36,025 nucleotides of DNA from Clostridiaceae bacterium (GCA_012521105.1 JAAYNA010000178.1:1-36025), one strand, 5' to 3'. Shown: positions 1 through 8,556, numbered from the stretch's first letter. The notes: generated by a model from the letters alone, not told the origin. Translations and numbers: made by a program.

Positions 1-40
1 ACAGACAAGGGGACAGGCACTTTGTCTGGCCCCTTGTCTG
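1..40 (-). repeat. REP-like palindromic repeat beside the RAYT transposase
   Basis: An 11-bp perfect inverted repeat (2-12 with 30-40) surrounds a 17-nt loop. Read on the minus strand it contains the core CCAGACAAAGTGCCTGTCCC, which recurs on the plus strand near 877 and 1015 with one change. It directly abuts the transposase stop codon at 41-43. The element may extend left beyond the window. Confidence 0.7.
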
Positions 41-799
41 CTATGCATTTTCAACCTTATATTTGCTTACCCCTGTCACTCTTGAAATCTGCCTGATTGA
101 AACGCCATTTAACGACTTTAACCTACGGATTATATTCCTTCTTGTTTCATCATCTAATAAATGGAATAGACCTTTCTTAACACCGAATTTTTCTTCTATC
201 AGAAGTAATAAATCGTCATCAGATAAACGACGTTTTTCATCATAGTCAAGGCAAATATCGTCGTTTTCCTGACTCATAAACTCTTTATATTTATTTAAGG
301 ATTCAGTTAAATCTTCGGAGAAGAGATTTAGTATGTAACAAGTATCTATAAAACTATTTTTTCTGAAGTACTCATGGTAGCTGTTCCATTTATAATCTTC
401 TATTCGACGTACAATTCCAGCCTTTATTGGATTTTGATGAATATATCTTAGTACAGTAAAAAGATAACGTTCATTCTCTACTGGTTCACTTTTAAATCTT
501 TCCTGGAATAGATGCCCATTTCTATCGTATTTCAAATTATACCAATAAACAAAACTTGAGCAAATTCTTTGCATGATTGATGAGACCGATTCATCCTTCT
601 CGCGCAATAACAAATGAACATGATTTCCCATTAAACAATATGCATATAAATCAAACTTACTTTTTATTTTCTTCTTTTTAATAACATTAATAAATGTAAG
701 ACAATCCTCATCATCGTGGAATATCACTTGACGGTTTATACCTCTTAACATAACATGGTATATTCCAGTTCCACTTCTTTTTCTGGCTTGTCTTGGCAT
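41..799 (-). CDS. REP-associated tyrosine transposase (RAYT, IS200/Y1 superfamily)
   Basis: This is a single-strand DNA transposase of the Y1 (HUH) type, expected to nick and join REP-like hairpins. The start MPRQARKRSGTGIYHV is typical of RAYTs. The HUH motif is visible as GNHVHLLL, and the catalytic tyrosine is probably the one in RYIHQNPIKAG. The C-terminus has a predicted DNA-binding helix-turn-helix (GVSIRQISRVTGVS). I chose the ATG at 799 over an in-frame GTG at 808 because GAGGTG lies about 8 bases upstream of it. The 252 residues are slightly long for the family but look intact. It is flanked by inverted copies of a palindromic repeat, the arrangement expected of a REPtron. No IS200-like accessory gene (tnpB) is present. 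The family assignment is firm, but present activity is unknown. Confidence 0.9.
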   Translation of the reverse strand: MPRQARKRSGTGIYHVMLRGINRQVIFHDDEDCLTFINVIKKKKIKSKFDLYAYCLMGNHVHLLLREKDESVSSIMQRICSSFVYWYNLKYDRNGHLFQERFKSEPVENERYLFTVLRYIHQNPIKAGIVRRIEDYKWNSYHEYFRKNSFIDTCYILNLFSEDLTESLNKYKEFMSQENDDICLDYDEKRRLSDDDLLLLIEEKFGVKKGLFHLLDDETRRNIIRRLKSLNGVSIRQISRVTGVSKYKVENA

Positions 800-876
800 A
801 AACAACACCTCAGGTACTGTATATCATATTTAGTATAAATATACAAGTATATATTTAATTGACTATATTAGAATAG

Positions 877-932
877 CCAGACAGAGTGCCTGTCCCCCTG
901 TCTCCTGTCTGTTCATGTCCCCCTGTCTGTTC
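877..932 (+). repeat. REP-like repeat, right side of RAYT, copy 1
   Basis: The core CCAGACAGAGTGCCTGTCCC is followed by variants of the unit CCTGTCTG/TTC. It is the plus-strand counterpart of the repeat at 1-40, so the transposase gene sits between inverted copies. Confidence 0.7.
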
Positions 933-1014
933 AATTGTATCTTGAACAGTATTAGTAACAATGTAATAATAATTGGTAAGGTTGGATTGGGGTTTGGTTT
1001 GGATGGAAAGAAAA

Positions 1015-1074
1015 CCAGACAGAGTGCCTGTCCCCTTGTCTGCCCTTGTCTGCTCCCCTTGTCTGCTTGTCTGG
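1015..1074 (+). repeat. REP-like repeat, right side of RAYT, copy 2
   Basis: The same core CCAGACAGAGTGCCTGTCCC is followed by short tandem CTTGTCTG-type units. It is bounded by a 7-bp inverted repeat (CCAGACA at 1015-1021, TGTCTGG at 1068-1074). Immediately after it begins the open frame of a broken membrane-protein gene. Confidence 0.7.
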
Positions 1075-1077
1075 TAG

Positions 1078-1730
1078 AAATTTTTATCCTACCAGGATGA
1101 AGACGGGTTTTATTTTCTGCAGTATTTTCAAAACTGTACCCACACTTTGAAGTTTACATGGGGGTATCATCCCCCGGCAAGGTTTAAAATTTTATTATAC
1201 TTTCCCGAACAGGACAGCTTCATTGTAAGTAATGGAGTATATGAGCGGTATGCCTTCGACAGCTATTATAAAGTTGACGCCCGGAGCCTGGAGATAAAAT
1301 CGGGATCAGTAACAGGTAGTATCACTGTAGAGAAAAACTATGATTATAAGTGGGAACTTATTTCTCTTTTTGCACGAATAATTATTACTATATCAATTGA
1401 GATTCTGATTGCACTGTTATTCGGCTTCAGAGCCAGGAAACAGATTTATATTATAGCGGGGGTGAACATTATCACCTAATCAATACTGAATATTCTGCTC
1501 AATATTATTAACTACAATCAGAGGGCAGTTTAGTATTTGTTATTAATTTTGTCTGGATGGAATTCCTTGTATTTATTATAGAATCTATCGCATTTTCTAT
1601 ATTCTTGAGTAAATATAGCGAAAAAGAGAAAACCAAAAGGTGGGCTGCTCCTTTATACGCATTAATAGCAAATACTGTATCCTTTGTTTTGGGATTTTTT
1701 GTTGCTTATCTGATACCAGGAATATTTTAG
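1078..1730 (+). pseudogene. decayed membrane-protein gene, 5' end cut at the REP repeat
   Basis: A protein-like reading frame opens right after the repeat at 1015-1074 and runs to a TAA at 1477-1479, including the segments ARFKILLYFPEQDSF and YERYAFDSYYKV and a hydrophobic helix near 1370-1430. The sense continues in the same frame past that stop (SILNILLNIINY), then shifts frame near 1527-1535. It finishes as FVINFVWMEFLVF through AYLIPGIF and a TAG at 1728-1730. So one stop and one frameshift break the 3' half, and the 5' part is missing. A TTG at 1147 could start a 110-residue peptide but has no good ribosome site. The family is an uncharacterised integral membrane protein that I cannot name. 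I infer that the repeat element truncated the gene. Confidence 0.7.
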
Positions 1731-1902
1731 CTGTGGGGCATCAGATTTTAATAATCTAAGTTTATTTAAATATCAAGTTGGTATATAATTAATTATGTAA
1801 ATTTACTCTCATCAGAAACTGGTAAAACACGACTGTAATATAGCTACAGTTGCTGTTAAACCACTGTTGAAAAACTATCTCAGAATACAGGAGGATAAAG
1901 AA

Positions 1903-2565
1903 ATGGAAAAATATCGTTGTTCAGTATGCGGATATATTCATGAAGGAGAGCTGTCTGAGGATTTTAAATGTCCCAGATGTAAGAAACCTGCTTCATTTTT
2001 TGTTAAAGCAGAGGAGAAAAAGGAAACCAGGAACCCATACGCCGGAACAAAAACCGAAAAGAATTTGTTGGAAGCCTTTGCAGGAGAAAGCCAGGCAAGA
2101 AACAAGTATACATATTTTGCCCATATAGCCCAGAGGGAAGGTTACGAGCAGCTGGCAGAGATTTTTCTTGCCACTGCCAGGAATGAACAGGAGCATGCAC
2201 GTATTTGGTTTGAGGAACTGGGTAAATTAGGAAATACAGCCCAAAATCTTCTGCAGGCAGCCGAGGGTGAGAACTATGAATGGACAGACATGTATGCCCG
2301 TTTTGCAAAAGATGCTGAGGAAGAAGGTTTTACAGAGCTGGCAGAGAAATTCCGTAAAGTGGCGGCTATTGAAAAAGCTCATGAAGAACGATACCGTAAG
2401 CTGTTAAAAAATGTTGAGATGCAACGTGTATTTGAAAAAAGTGAAGAAACCATGTGGGAATGCCGCGTATGTGGGCATCTTGTAACTGACAAGAAGGCCC
2501 CTGAAGTTTGCCCGGTATGCTCATATTCTAAAAGCTATTTTGAAGTCAGGAAAGAAAACTATTAA
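1903..2565 (+). CDS. rbr: rubrerythrin with rubredoxin domains at both ends
   Basis: This is a cytoplasmic non-haem iron peroxidase that reduces hydrogen peroxide in anaerobes. An N-terminal rubredoxin-like site (CSVCG at 6-10, CPRC at 23-26) is followed by a ferritin-like di-iron domain with [22 protein letters not shown] and EKAHEERY, which carry the Glu and ExxH ligands. A second rubredoxin-like site (CRVCG then CPVC) lies at the C-terminus. Classical rubrerythrins carry only the C-terminal site and reverse rubrerythrins only the N-terminal one. I chose the ATG at 1903 because AGGAGG lies at 1889-1894; an upstream in-frame TTG at 1867 has no ribosome site. Length is 220 residues. It appears monocistronic, with a hairpin downstream at 2648-2677. 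Confidence 0.93.
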   Translation: MEKYRCSVCGYIHEGELSEDFKCPRCKKPASFFVKAEEKKETRNPYAGTKTEKNLLEAFAGESQARNKYTYFAHIAQREGYEQLAEIFLATARNEQEHARIWFEELGKLGNTAQNLLQAAEGENYEWTDMYARFAKDAEEEGFTELAEKFRKVAAIEKAHEERYRKLLKNVEMQRVFEKSEETMWECRVCGHLVTDKKAPEVCPVCSYSKSYFEVRKENY

Positions 2566-2647
2566 AGAAAAATACTGTGTATTAACCTGGTAGGTTATAC
2601 GAGTAAGAATCCATGTGAGTTCTGACAGTACATTAATAAGATGGATA

Positions 2648-2677
2648 ATACCCGGTACTGTTATTAGTACCGGGTAT
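2648..2677 (+). terminator. hairpin between rubrerythrin and mtnA
   Basis: A perfect 12-bp stem (2648-2659 with 2666-2677) encloses a 6-base loop. The following sequence is only weakly T-rich, so this is a likely but not classical intrinsic terminator for the rubrerythrin transcript. Confidence 0.6.
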
Positions 2678-2759
2678 TTGAACGAGAAAATACCTGTTTA
2701 AAGTTAATCAAATATGCTAATATAAATATAACTAATCAAATCTTATGGAGGCAGATCCA

Positions 2760-3797
2760 GTGAGACCATTGTATTACGAAGATGGAGTTCTAAAATTGAT
2801 TGATCAGACGAAACTTCCTGCTAACACCGTCTGGCATGAATTGAAATCCTATGAACAGGTGGCAAAAGCCATAAAGGACATGATTGTCAGGGGAGCTCCT
2901 GCCATAGGTGTTTCTGCTGCTTATGGCATAGTAATAGGTGTGAATGGCATTGTGACTGATGACAAGGATGTATTTTTCAAAGAACTTAATAATATTGCAG
3001 ATGTAATGAAAAATACCAGGCCTACTGCTGTTAATCTTTTCTGGGCTGTTGACAGGATAGTGGAAAAAGCTTACCAGAACAAAGATAAGAGCATTGATGA
3101 GATAAAAAAAGAGGTGCTTAGGGAAGCCCAAATAATGGATCAGGAAGATGTTGAAAATAACCGTAAGATTGGTGAATTCGGAAACAGCCTTATAAAACCG
3201 AAAGATACTATTCTAACCCACTGCAATGCGGGAAGCCTTGCAACCTGCGGCTATGGTACGGCTTTGAGTGTAATACGTGCCGCTCATGAAGCAGGAAAGG
3301 AAATTAACGTGTTTGCGAATGAAACCCGCCCATACCTCCAGGGAGCAAGATTGACAGCCTATGAACTGATGCAGGACGGTATTCCGGTTACACTTATATG
3401 CGATAACATGGCCGGATATTTTATGCATAAGGGTGAAATAAACTGCTGTATTGTTGGGGCAGACAGAATTGCTTCAAATGGAGACACCGCTAACAAAATT
3501 GGAACTTATACAATAGCCGTTCTGGCAATGGAAAACAACATTCCCTTTTATGTAGCTGCACCTGTTTCCACTATTGACTTTGGGATAGCAACAGGTGATG
3601 AGATAATTATTGAGGAAAGAAACCATAAGGAGGTTACTCATATCAGGGAGATTCAGCTTGCACCCGAGGGGGTTAATGTGAAAAATCCTGCATTTGATGT
3701 TACACCAAACCATTATATCACTGCTATTATAACCGAAATGGGAATCCTATACCCGCCATTCAGCGAAAGTATTAAAAGCCTTAAAGAGAGTTTATAA
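2760..3797 (+). CDS. mtnA: S-methyl-5-thioribose-1-phosphate isomerase
   Basis: MtnA converts methylthioribose-1-phosphate to methylthioribulose-1-phosphate in the methionine salvage pathway. Family motifs are all present: RGAPAIGVSAAYG, HCNAGSLATCGYGTAL (with the catalytic cysteine), ETRPYLQGARLTAYEL and GADRIASNGDTANKIGTY (with the catalytic Asp). An ATG at 2745 is in frame, but GGAGG at 2747-2751 falls inside that start, so the GTG at 2760 with 8-base spacing is the likelier start. That gives 345 residues, normal for the family. No other methionine-salvage gene is adjacent, so the rest of the pathway must lie elsewhere or be partial. Related eIF2B-like ribose-1,5-bisphosphate isomerases are less likely given the motifs. 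Confidence 0.92.
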   Translation: MRPLYYEDGVLKLIDQTKLPANTVWHELKSYEQVAKAIKDMIVRGAPAIGVSAAYGIVIGVNGIVTDDKDVFFKELNNIADVMKNTRPTAVNLFWAVDRIVEKAYQNKDKSIDEIKKEVLREAQIMDQEDVENNRKIGEFGNSLIKPKDTILTHCNAGSLATCGYGTALSVIRAAHEAGKEINVFANETRPYLQGARLTAYELMQDGIPVTLICDNMAGYFMHKGEINCCIVGADRIASNGDTANKIGTYTIAVLAMENNIPFYVAAPVSTIDFGIATGDEIIIEERNHKEVTHIREIQLAPEGVNVKNPAFDVTPNHYITAIITEMGILYPPFSESIKSLKESL

Positions 3798-3873
3798 GGA
3801 TTATAAAATATGCTTATGAAAGTCTGAACAAGCCGGCTGTTAGTTCAAATGCAAATGAAGAGAGGGATTTTTA

Positions 3874-4551
3874 ATGGACAAGCTTCTTAAAATAACGATA
3901 AGTGTGATTTTAGCCTTGTCTTTAATTTCAATTCCGTGCTTTGCTGATGATATTGCTGTTCTTCGTTTTGACGATGTACCACAGGGCCATTGGGCAGAAA
4001 AAGCGGTGCATGACCTGCGCTTGCTTAAAATTACAGATGGCATTGGTGATAACAAATTTGGTATGGGTCTGGAAGTAAAAAGAAGTGAATTTGTAACATA
4101 TCTTGCAAGACTTATGAAATGGAAGCTTATAACGCCTGAGAAGGGTAGTTTTGTCGATAATATGGATACTTCAAAATGGTATTACCCGTATATTGAAACA
4201 GCTTTAAGAAATGGTGTCATAACGGACAGCGTAAATGAGTTCCGGCCTGAAGAGCCCATCACCCGTGAGGAAATGGCAATAATGCTTGTAAACACATTGG
4301 GGTATGACATACTGGCACAGCAGCTTGCTGAGCTTGGAAGTGATTTTGGTGATGTCTCAAATAACGCAGGATACATAACTATTGCAAAGGATTTTGGAAT
4401 TATTAAAGGTGTAGGGGATAATAAATTTAAGCCTTATGACACTGCAAAAAGAGAAGAAGCCGCTGTAATGATATGCGGATGTATGAGAAAATTAATAAGC
4501 CAATCAATGAATTACATGCCTTTTATGCAATCCGTTCATACCCGCAAATAG
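3874..4551 (+). CDS. secreted SLH-domain protein, 5' part of a frameshifted SLH-GH18 gene
   Basis: This fragment encodes a signal peptide (hydrophobic core ISVILALSLISIPCFA) and three S-layer-homology domains, beginning near FDDVPQGHWAEKAV, FVDNMDTSKWYYPYIE and FGDVSNNAGYITIA. SLH domains anchor proteins to secondary cell-wall polymers. GAGAGGGA precedes the ATG. The third SLH repeat is cut short near 4470: the expected continuation (RMYEKINKP) is in another frame, and the current frame adds about 25 unrelated residues before a stop. The following frame carries the catalytic-type domain. Restoring one base would give a protein of about 578 residues. As written, the fragment could still yield a truncated secreted SLH protein. 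Confidence 0.8.
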   Translation: MDKLLKITISVILALSLISIPCFADDIAVLRFDDVPQGHWAEKAVHDLRLLKITDGIGDNKFGMGLEVKRSEFVTYLARLMKWKLITPEKGSFVDNMDTSKWYYPYIETALRNGVITDSVNEFRPEEPITREEMAIMLVNTLGYDILAQQLAELGSDFGDVSNNAGYITIAKDFGIIKGVGDNKFKPYDTAKREEAAVMICGCMRKLISQSMNYMPFMQSVHTRK

Positions 4552-5609
4552 ATTTTATCCCCGACCTGGATTCGGTCAGTTTCGGCTGGAGCAGAATAGA
4601 ATACGATGCCGTGAATGGAAAGGTTCTTTTAAATACCACTACTGATAATAAGAATGATTTTTATATTCCGCCCGGTTTTACAGAGCCCTTTTATCTGGCT
4701 AAAGAAAACAGTGTTTCAACCCAGCTGATGGTATTTGCAGACAATAACACTCTTATAGGTTCAGGTGACGATAAAATTGCACTTCTGGAATGTATATTAA
4801 CCCGGCCCGAATTAAGAAAGCAGGCAATTTCATTAATTGCTGAGCAGGTAAACAACACAACGGTGGAGGATACCACAGTAAACTTTGACGGTGTGGTAAT
4901 TGACTTTGAAAGCATGAAGGGAGAAAATTTAAAATACACTTTTAACAGCTTCCTGGAAGAACTTAAACAGGAGTTGGATATTACGGGCAAAAAACTTTAC
5001 GTGGCAGTTCATCCGAAAAGAAAACCCGGGCAGGAATACTATGATGGTTATGATTTTAAAGCCATAGGACAAATATCTGATAGAATAATTCTAATGGCGC
5101 ATGATTACTATGCTAAAAAGCTTACAGACACCGAGATGAAAAACCGATACACGACTACGCCGCTAACTCCTCTTGAGGATGTATACTACGCTTTAAAAGC
5201 CATTACTGATGAAGAAAACGGGGTTGAGAATCAAGAGAAAATATTACTTCAGATTTCCTTTGATTCTGTACAGTGGAATATTCAAAATGGCGAAGTAATA
5301 AATCAGGAACCCTTCAGGCCGGGCTATGAGCAAATCTATCAGAGACTTCTTACCGATGTGGAAATCAAGTACTCGGCTGTTAACCGGAATCCATATATAG
5401 AGTATATAAATGAAACAGACCAAACTCTAAACATCATATGGTACGAAGATTCAAGAAGTGTTCAGGATAAGATTAATCTTGCAAAAATGTTCGGTGTGAA
5501 CGGGATATCTCTGTGGAGGTTAGGAAACATACCCGATTATGAAGATTTAAATGCTAAAAGCCTGTATCTTGATGTATGGCAGAAAATATTGAAAGAAGCC
5601 GGAGAATGA
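4473..5609 (+). CDS. GH18-type glycoside hydrolase domain, 3' part of the frameshifted SLH protein
   Basis: This is a family 18-like TIM-barrel domain, related to spore-cortex and cell-wall N-acetylglucosaminidases of the YaaH/SleL type. The active-site strand reads FDGVVIDFES, giving the DGxxxDxE pattern with the acidic catalytic residue. Other GH18 landmarks are YVAVHPKRK, ILMAHDYYAKK and the late tryptophan in GISLWRLGNIPDYE. It has no signal peptide or ribosome site of its own, and its first residues (RMYEKINKPI) complete the third SLH repeat of the preceding frame. It is therefore the remainder of one gene, displaced by a single-base deletion around 4467-4480. Without correction or recoding it would not be exported. 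The substrate is presumably peptidoglycan or a chitin-like glycan. Confidence 0.8.
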   Translation: MRMYEKINKPINELHAFYAIRSYPQIDFIPDLDSVSFGWSRIEYDAVNGKVLLNTTTDNKNDFYIPPGFTEPFYLAKENSVSTQLMVFADNNTLIGSGDDKIALLECILTRPELRKQAISLIAEQVNNTTVEDTTVNFDGVVIDFESMKGENLKYTFNSFLEELKQELDITGKKLYVAVHPKRKPGQEYYDGYDFKAIGQISDRIILMAHDYYAKKLTDTEMKNRYTTTPLTPLEDVYYALKAITDEENGVENQEKILLQISFDSVQWNIQNGEVINQEPFRPGYEQIYQRLLTDVEIKYSAVNRNPYIEYINETDQTLNIIWYEDSRSVQDKINLAKMFGVNGISLWRLGNIPDYEDLNAKSLYLDVWQKILKEAGE

Positions 5610-5673
5610 TGCCGTCGCAGATTATCTATAACGGGAGTTTAGATGCCTTTTACAGGTGAATTGAGTTAAAGGC

Positions 5674-5703
5674 TTGATGTTTTATACAAAAAATTGGTAT
5701 AAA
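5674..5703 (+). promoter_or_regulatory. candidate sigma-A promoter for the MFS/lyase operon
   Basis: TTGATG (5674-5679) and TATAAA (5698-5703) are separated by 18 bases. A TG motif one base before the -10 suggests an extended -10 promoter. It lies about 85 bases before the transporter start. Confidence 0.45.
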
Positions 5704-5788
5704 GTGATATGAATGCTCCTGAACTATTTATTTCTGGTGAATTTTTTAAACTTATATTGAAAAAGTACTTTAAGAAAAAGGTATACAA

Positions 5789-6982
5789 ATGAATGCAATA
5801 AAGATAAGGACCAGCTATGAATACACAATTTATGCCTGTTATATTGGCTATATTACGCAGGCAATTATAAACAACTTTGCACCGTTATTGTTTTTAACAT
5901 TTCTAAGATCTTATGGGCTGACCGTTGATAAGATTACTTTAATAACCACCACCAATTTTTTAGTTCAGTTACTTGTCGATTTAATATCAACAAAACTGGT
6001 GGATAAGATCGGATATCGCGTATCGGCAATATGCGCTCACTTTTTTGCGGGCTTTGGACTGCTGGGAATGGCATTTTTACCTGGTTTATTGGAGAATGCA
6101 TATACAGGGCTAATTATTTCAACCGTACTTTATGCCATAGGCGGAGGTCTGATTGAGGTAATTATCAGCCCCATTGTTGAAGCATGTCCCACAGAAAAAA
6201 AAGAAGCCGCAATGAGTTTGCTTCATTCCTTTTACTGCTGGGGACATGTTGGTGTGGTTCTGATTTCCACTGCTTTTTTTGTTTTAGCAGGTATAAATAA
6301 TTGGAGAATACTTTCGTGTATCTGGGCAATTATACCACTGGCTAACCTGATATATTTCACACAGGTCCCGATATATCCAATAGTTGATGGGGATGAAGGA
6401 CTTACAGTAAAAGCGCTTTTCAGTAAGAAAATCTTCTGGTTGTTTTTGCTTTTAATGGTATGTGCAGGAGCTTCGGAACAGGCAATGAGCCAATGGTCTT
6501 CTGCATTTGCAGAATCGGGCCTTAAAGTATCCAAAACATTAGGTGATTTGGCAGGACCTTGTATCTTTGCAGCATTAATGGGTTCAGCCAGAGCTATTTA
6601 TGGAAAATACAGCGATCACATTCCGCTCAGGAAGATGATGATTTTGAGTGCAGTATTGTGTATTGCCAGCTATTCTTTAGCTACCCTGTCAGGTAATGCT
6701 GTTTTAGCGTTTATAGGCTGTGCCCTGTGTGGTTTTTCAGTAGGTATTTTTTGGCCCGGAACATTCAGTATTGCAGCTAAAAGCTTACCAACCGGTGGTA
6801 CAGCAATGTATGCACTTATGACTCTTGCCGGCGATCTAGGCTGTTCAGCAGGACCAACCTTTGTTGGGTTTGTGGCAAATGCAAAAGGAGGCATGCTAAG
6901 TGCCGGGCTTTTTATGGCTATGGTATTTCCAATATTAATGTTAACCGGTCTGTTAACATTAAGGAGCATTAAAAATGCCTGA
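5789..6982 (+). CDS. major facilitator superfamily transporter
   Basis: A 397-residue integral membrane protein with about twelve hydrophobic segments in two halves, typical of MFS sugar or organic-anion transporters. The loop between helices 2 and 3 carries STKLVDKIGYR, the MFS motif-A position. A central hydrophilic loop near residues 190-210 separates the halves, and the second half repeats the basic loop as YGKYSDHIPLRK. The downstream lyase-like gene begins 27 bases after the stop with its own ribosome site, so both are probably one operon, and the transporter likely imports the lyase's substrate. The sequence does not show the substrate; acidic oligosaccharides are an inference from the neighbour. 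Confidence 0.85.
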   Translation: MNAIKIRTSYEYTIYACYIGYITQAIINNFAPLLFLTFLRSYGLTVDKITLITTTNFLVQLLVDLISTKLVDKIGYRVSAICAHFFAGFGLLGMAFLPGLLENAYTGLIISTVLYAIGGGLIEVIISPIVEACPTEKKEAAMSLLHSFYCWGHVGVVLISTAFFVLAGINNWRILSCIWAIIPLANLIYFTQVPIYPIVDGDEGLTVKALFSKKIFWLFLLLMVCAGASEQAMSQWSSAFAESGLKVSKTLGDLAGPCIFAALMGSARAIYGKYSDHIPLRKMMILSAVLCIASYSLATLSGNAVLAFIGCALCGFSVGIFWPGTFSIAAKSLPTGGTAMYALMTLAGDLGCSAGPTFVGFVANAKGGMLSAGLFMAMVFPILMLTGLLTLRSIKNA

Positions 6983-7009
6983 CAACAGGTATATCACGGA
7001 GGTTTTTTT

Positions 7010-8050
7010 ATGAAGAAATTTACTGTCTACAAAGATTCTGTAACTGGTTATGAAATACGCCAGTATACACATGGCCCTGAACGGTATACTAAGCTATACT
7101 TCTCAACCGAGAATTTTACCGTGGATGATCGCTACTTTTTTTGCAACAGACAAATCCCGGAAGGCAGAAACGAAGTTTACAGGGGAAAAGGTGAGATTTT
7201 AAAGGTTGAAGTTGAAACCGGCGAGATGAAGGTGGTAGCGGGTAGCGAATACCGGGGTTTTGCCCTTGATCGGTTCGAAAATTATGGTGTTATGTTGAAA
7301 GATAATATTGTATGCCGTTATGACTGCGATACCGATGAAATTACCGAACTGGGTGCTCTTCCTGAAGGAGGCACCATTACAGGTCACCTGACCACCAGCA
7401 AGAGCGGTATGATTGTTTGTGGTTATAAACAATGGAACTGTATTTACGCTTTGGTAATGTTTGATCCTGAAACCGGGAAAAGCGAGATTGTGTATCAAAG
7501 CGACTGTAACCTGGGTCATGTGCAGGTTTGCCCCACTGACCACAATACAATTTTCTTCATCCATGAAACGGGTGGTGATGCACTACAGCGTATGTGGCTG
7601 TTCGACGTAAAAACTTCCACTGCAAGGCCATACTATGTTGAAGTGGAAGGCGATTGGATTACCCATGAAGTGTGGACATCCGACGGTGAAAATATTGTAT
7701 TTATGAAGCTGCCAAGGTACTTAATGCTGGGTACAAAAGATGGTCACAATTTCCGGGTGATTACAGAAATAGAACAGATTCTGCATCCCGGTGTTTCCCA
7801 CGACTCCAGGTGGTTTTGCGCCGATCGTATAGGTTATCTGGGGGTTGAAAGTCCTAACCTGATTTATTTAATAAACGGAGAGACCGGAAATTCCATTGTG
7901 GTGGCCAGCACCGATACCCCGAAAACAGGTGCCGATCATATGCATCCTTCCTTTAACCGGAAAGGGAACAAGATTTTATTTAACCGTCCTTTTGAAAATG
8001 GCACAACACAGGTATGCCTTATAGATCTTAATCAGCTTGAGCGTCCATGA
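7010..8050 (+). CDS. oligogalacturonate-lyase-like seven-bladed propeller (PL22-type)
   Basis: This 346-residue protein resembles oligogalacturonate lyase, a cytoplasmic enzyme that splits unsaturated digalacturonate to 5-keto-4-deoxyuronate with a divalent metal. Propeller-blade repeats run throughout. Conserved-looking segments are LGHVQVCPTDHNTIFFIHE, ITHEVWTSDGENIVF, HPGVSHDSRWFCADR and DHMHPSFNRKGNKILF, which supply the histidines expected for metal binding. There is no signal peptide, in keeping with a cytoplasmic role. An ACGGAGG ribosome site precedes the ATG, and it follows the MFS gene closely. No pectate lyase, KduI/KduD or uronate gene is visible nearby, so it may act on another uronic-acid oligosaccharide. 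Fold and family are fairly secure; the exact substrate is not. Confidence 0.75.
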   Translation: MKKFTVYKDSVTGYEIRQYTHGPERYTKLYFSTENFTVDDRYFFCNRQIPEGRNEVYRGKGEILKVEVETGEMKVVAGSEYRGFALDRFENYGVMLKDNIVCRYDCDTDEITELGALPEGGTITGHLTTSKSGMIVCGYKQWNCIYALVMFDPETGKSEIVYQSDCNLGHVQVCPTDHNTIFFIHETGGDALQRMWLFDVKTSTARPYYVEVEGDWITHEVWTSDGENIVFMKLPRYLMLGTKDGHNFRVITEIEQILHPGVSHDSRWFCADRIGYLGVESPNLIYLINGETGNSIVVASTDTPKTGADHMHPSFNRKGNKILFNRPFENGTTQVCLIDLNQLERP

Positions 8051-8205
8051 GAAACGATAATGTTTCCGGCATTGCATAATACCTGCATAATCTTTTTTCT
8101 TGAAATTAACATGATCATTTAGTTCAGGGTTGTTGCCATAGTATGTCAGTACGTATATAATTTTTTATAAGCAAGATCAAATTTGAAGTAGAAGAGGGGA
8201 TATTG

Positions 8206-8556
8206 ATGATTAAAAGAGCATCGGAAATGAAAACCGAGATCAGAGAACAGATGAGGGGCGGAAAAGGAAGTGTGGAACTGATTCATATTTTGAATAAGGA
8301 AGAAATGAAGGGAAAAGTTCGTCTTTTTGCGAAAATAGTATTGAACCCGGGCTGTTCAATAGGAATGCATGAGCACGTGGATGAGGAAGAGGCTTACTAT
8401 ATTCTCAAAGGAAAAGGAACGGTAACAGACAATGGAAACACTTCGAATGTACAGGCAGGGGACGTAATTCTGACAGGTGATGGGGCATCCCATTCCATAG
8501 AAAACACCGGGAACGAGCCCTTGGAGTTCATTGCGGTAGTTATGCTGTACAATTAA
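8206..8556 (+). CDS. small cupin-domain protein
   Basis: A single-domain cupin of 116 residues. The metal-binding pattern is clear: GMHEHVDEEEAYYILKGKG supplies two histidines and a glutamate, and ASHSIENTG supplies the last histidine. Such proteins bind a metal and a small ligand, and many are sugar isomerases, dioxygenases or ligand sensors; nothing here tells which. I chose the ATG at 8206 because AGAGGGG precedes it by 6 bases; an adjacent TTG at 8203 is less likely. The stop codon lies in the loop of a terminator hairpin at 8542-8572, so transcription of this gene probably ends there. The next gene starts only about 30 bases on. Confidence 0.8.
   Translation: MIKRASEMKTEIREQMRGGKGSVELIHILNKEEMKGKVRLFAKIVLNPGCSIGMHEHVDEEEAYYILKGKGTVTDNGNTSNVQAGDVILTGDGASHSIENTGNEPLEFIAVVMLYN

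Noticed and set aside
877-1074. Short repeated units resembling a CRISPR array or tandem repeat
   Set aside because: Units are irregular, spacers are absent, and the core is also found inverted at 1-40. They are better explained as REP-like palindromes of the RAYT element.
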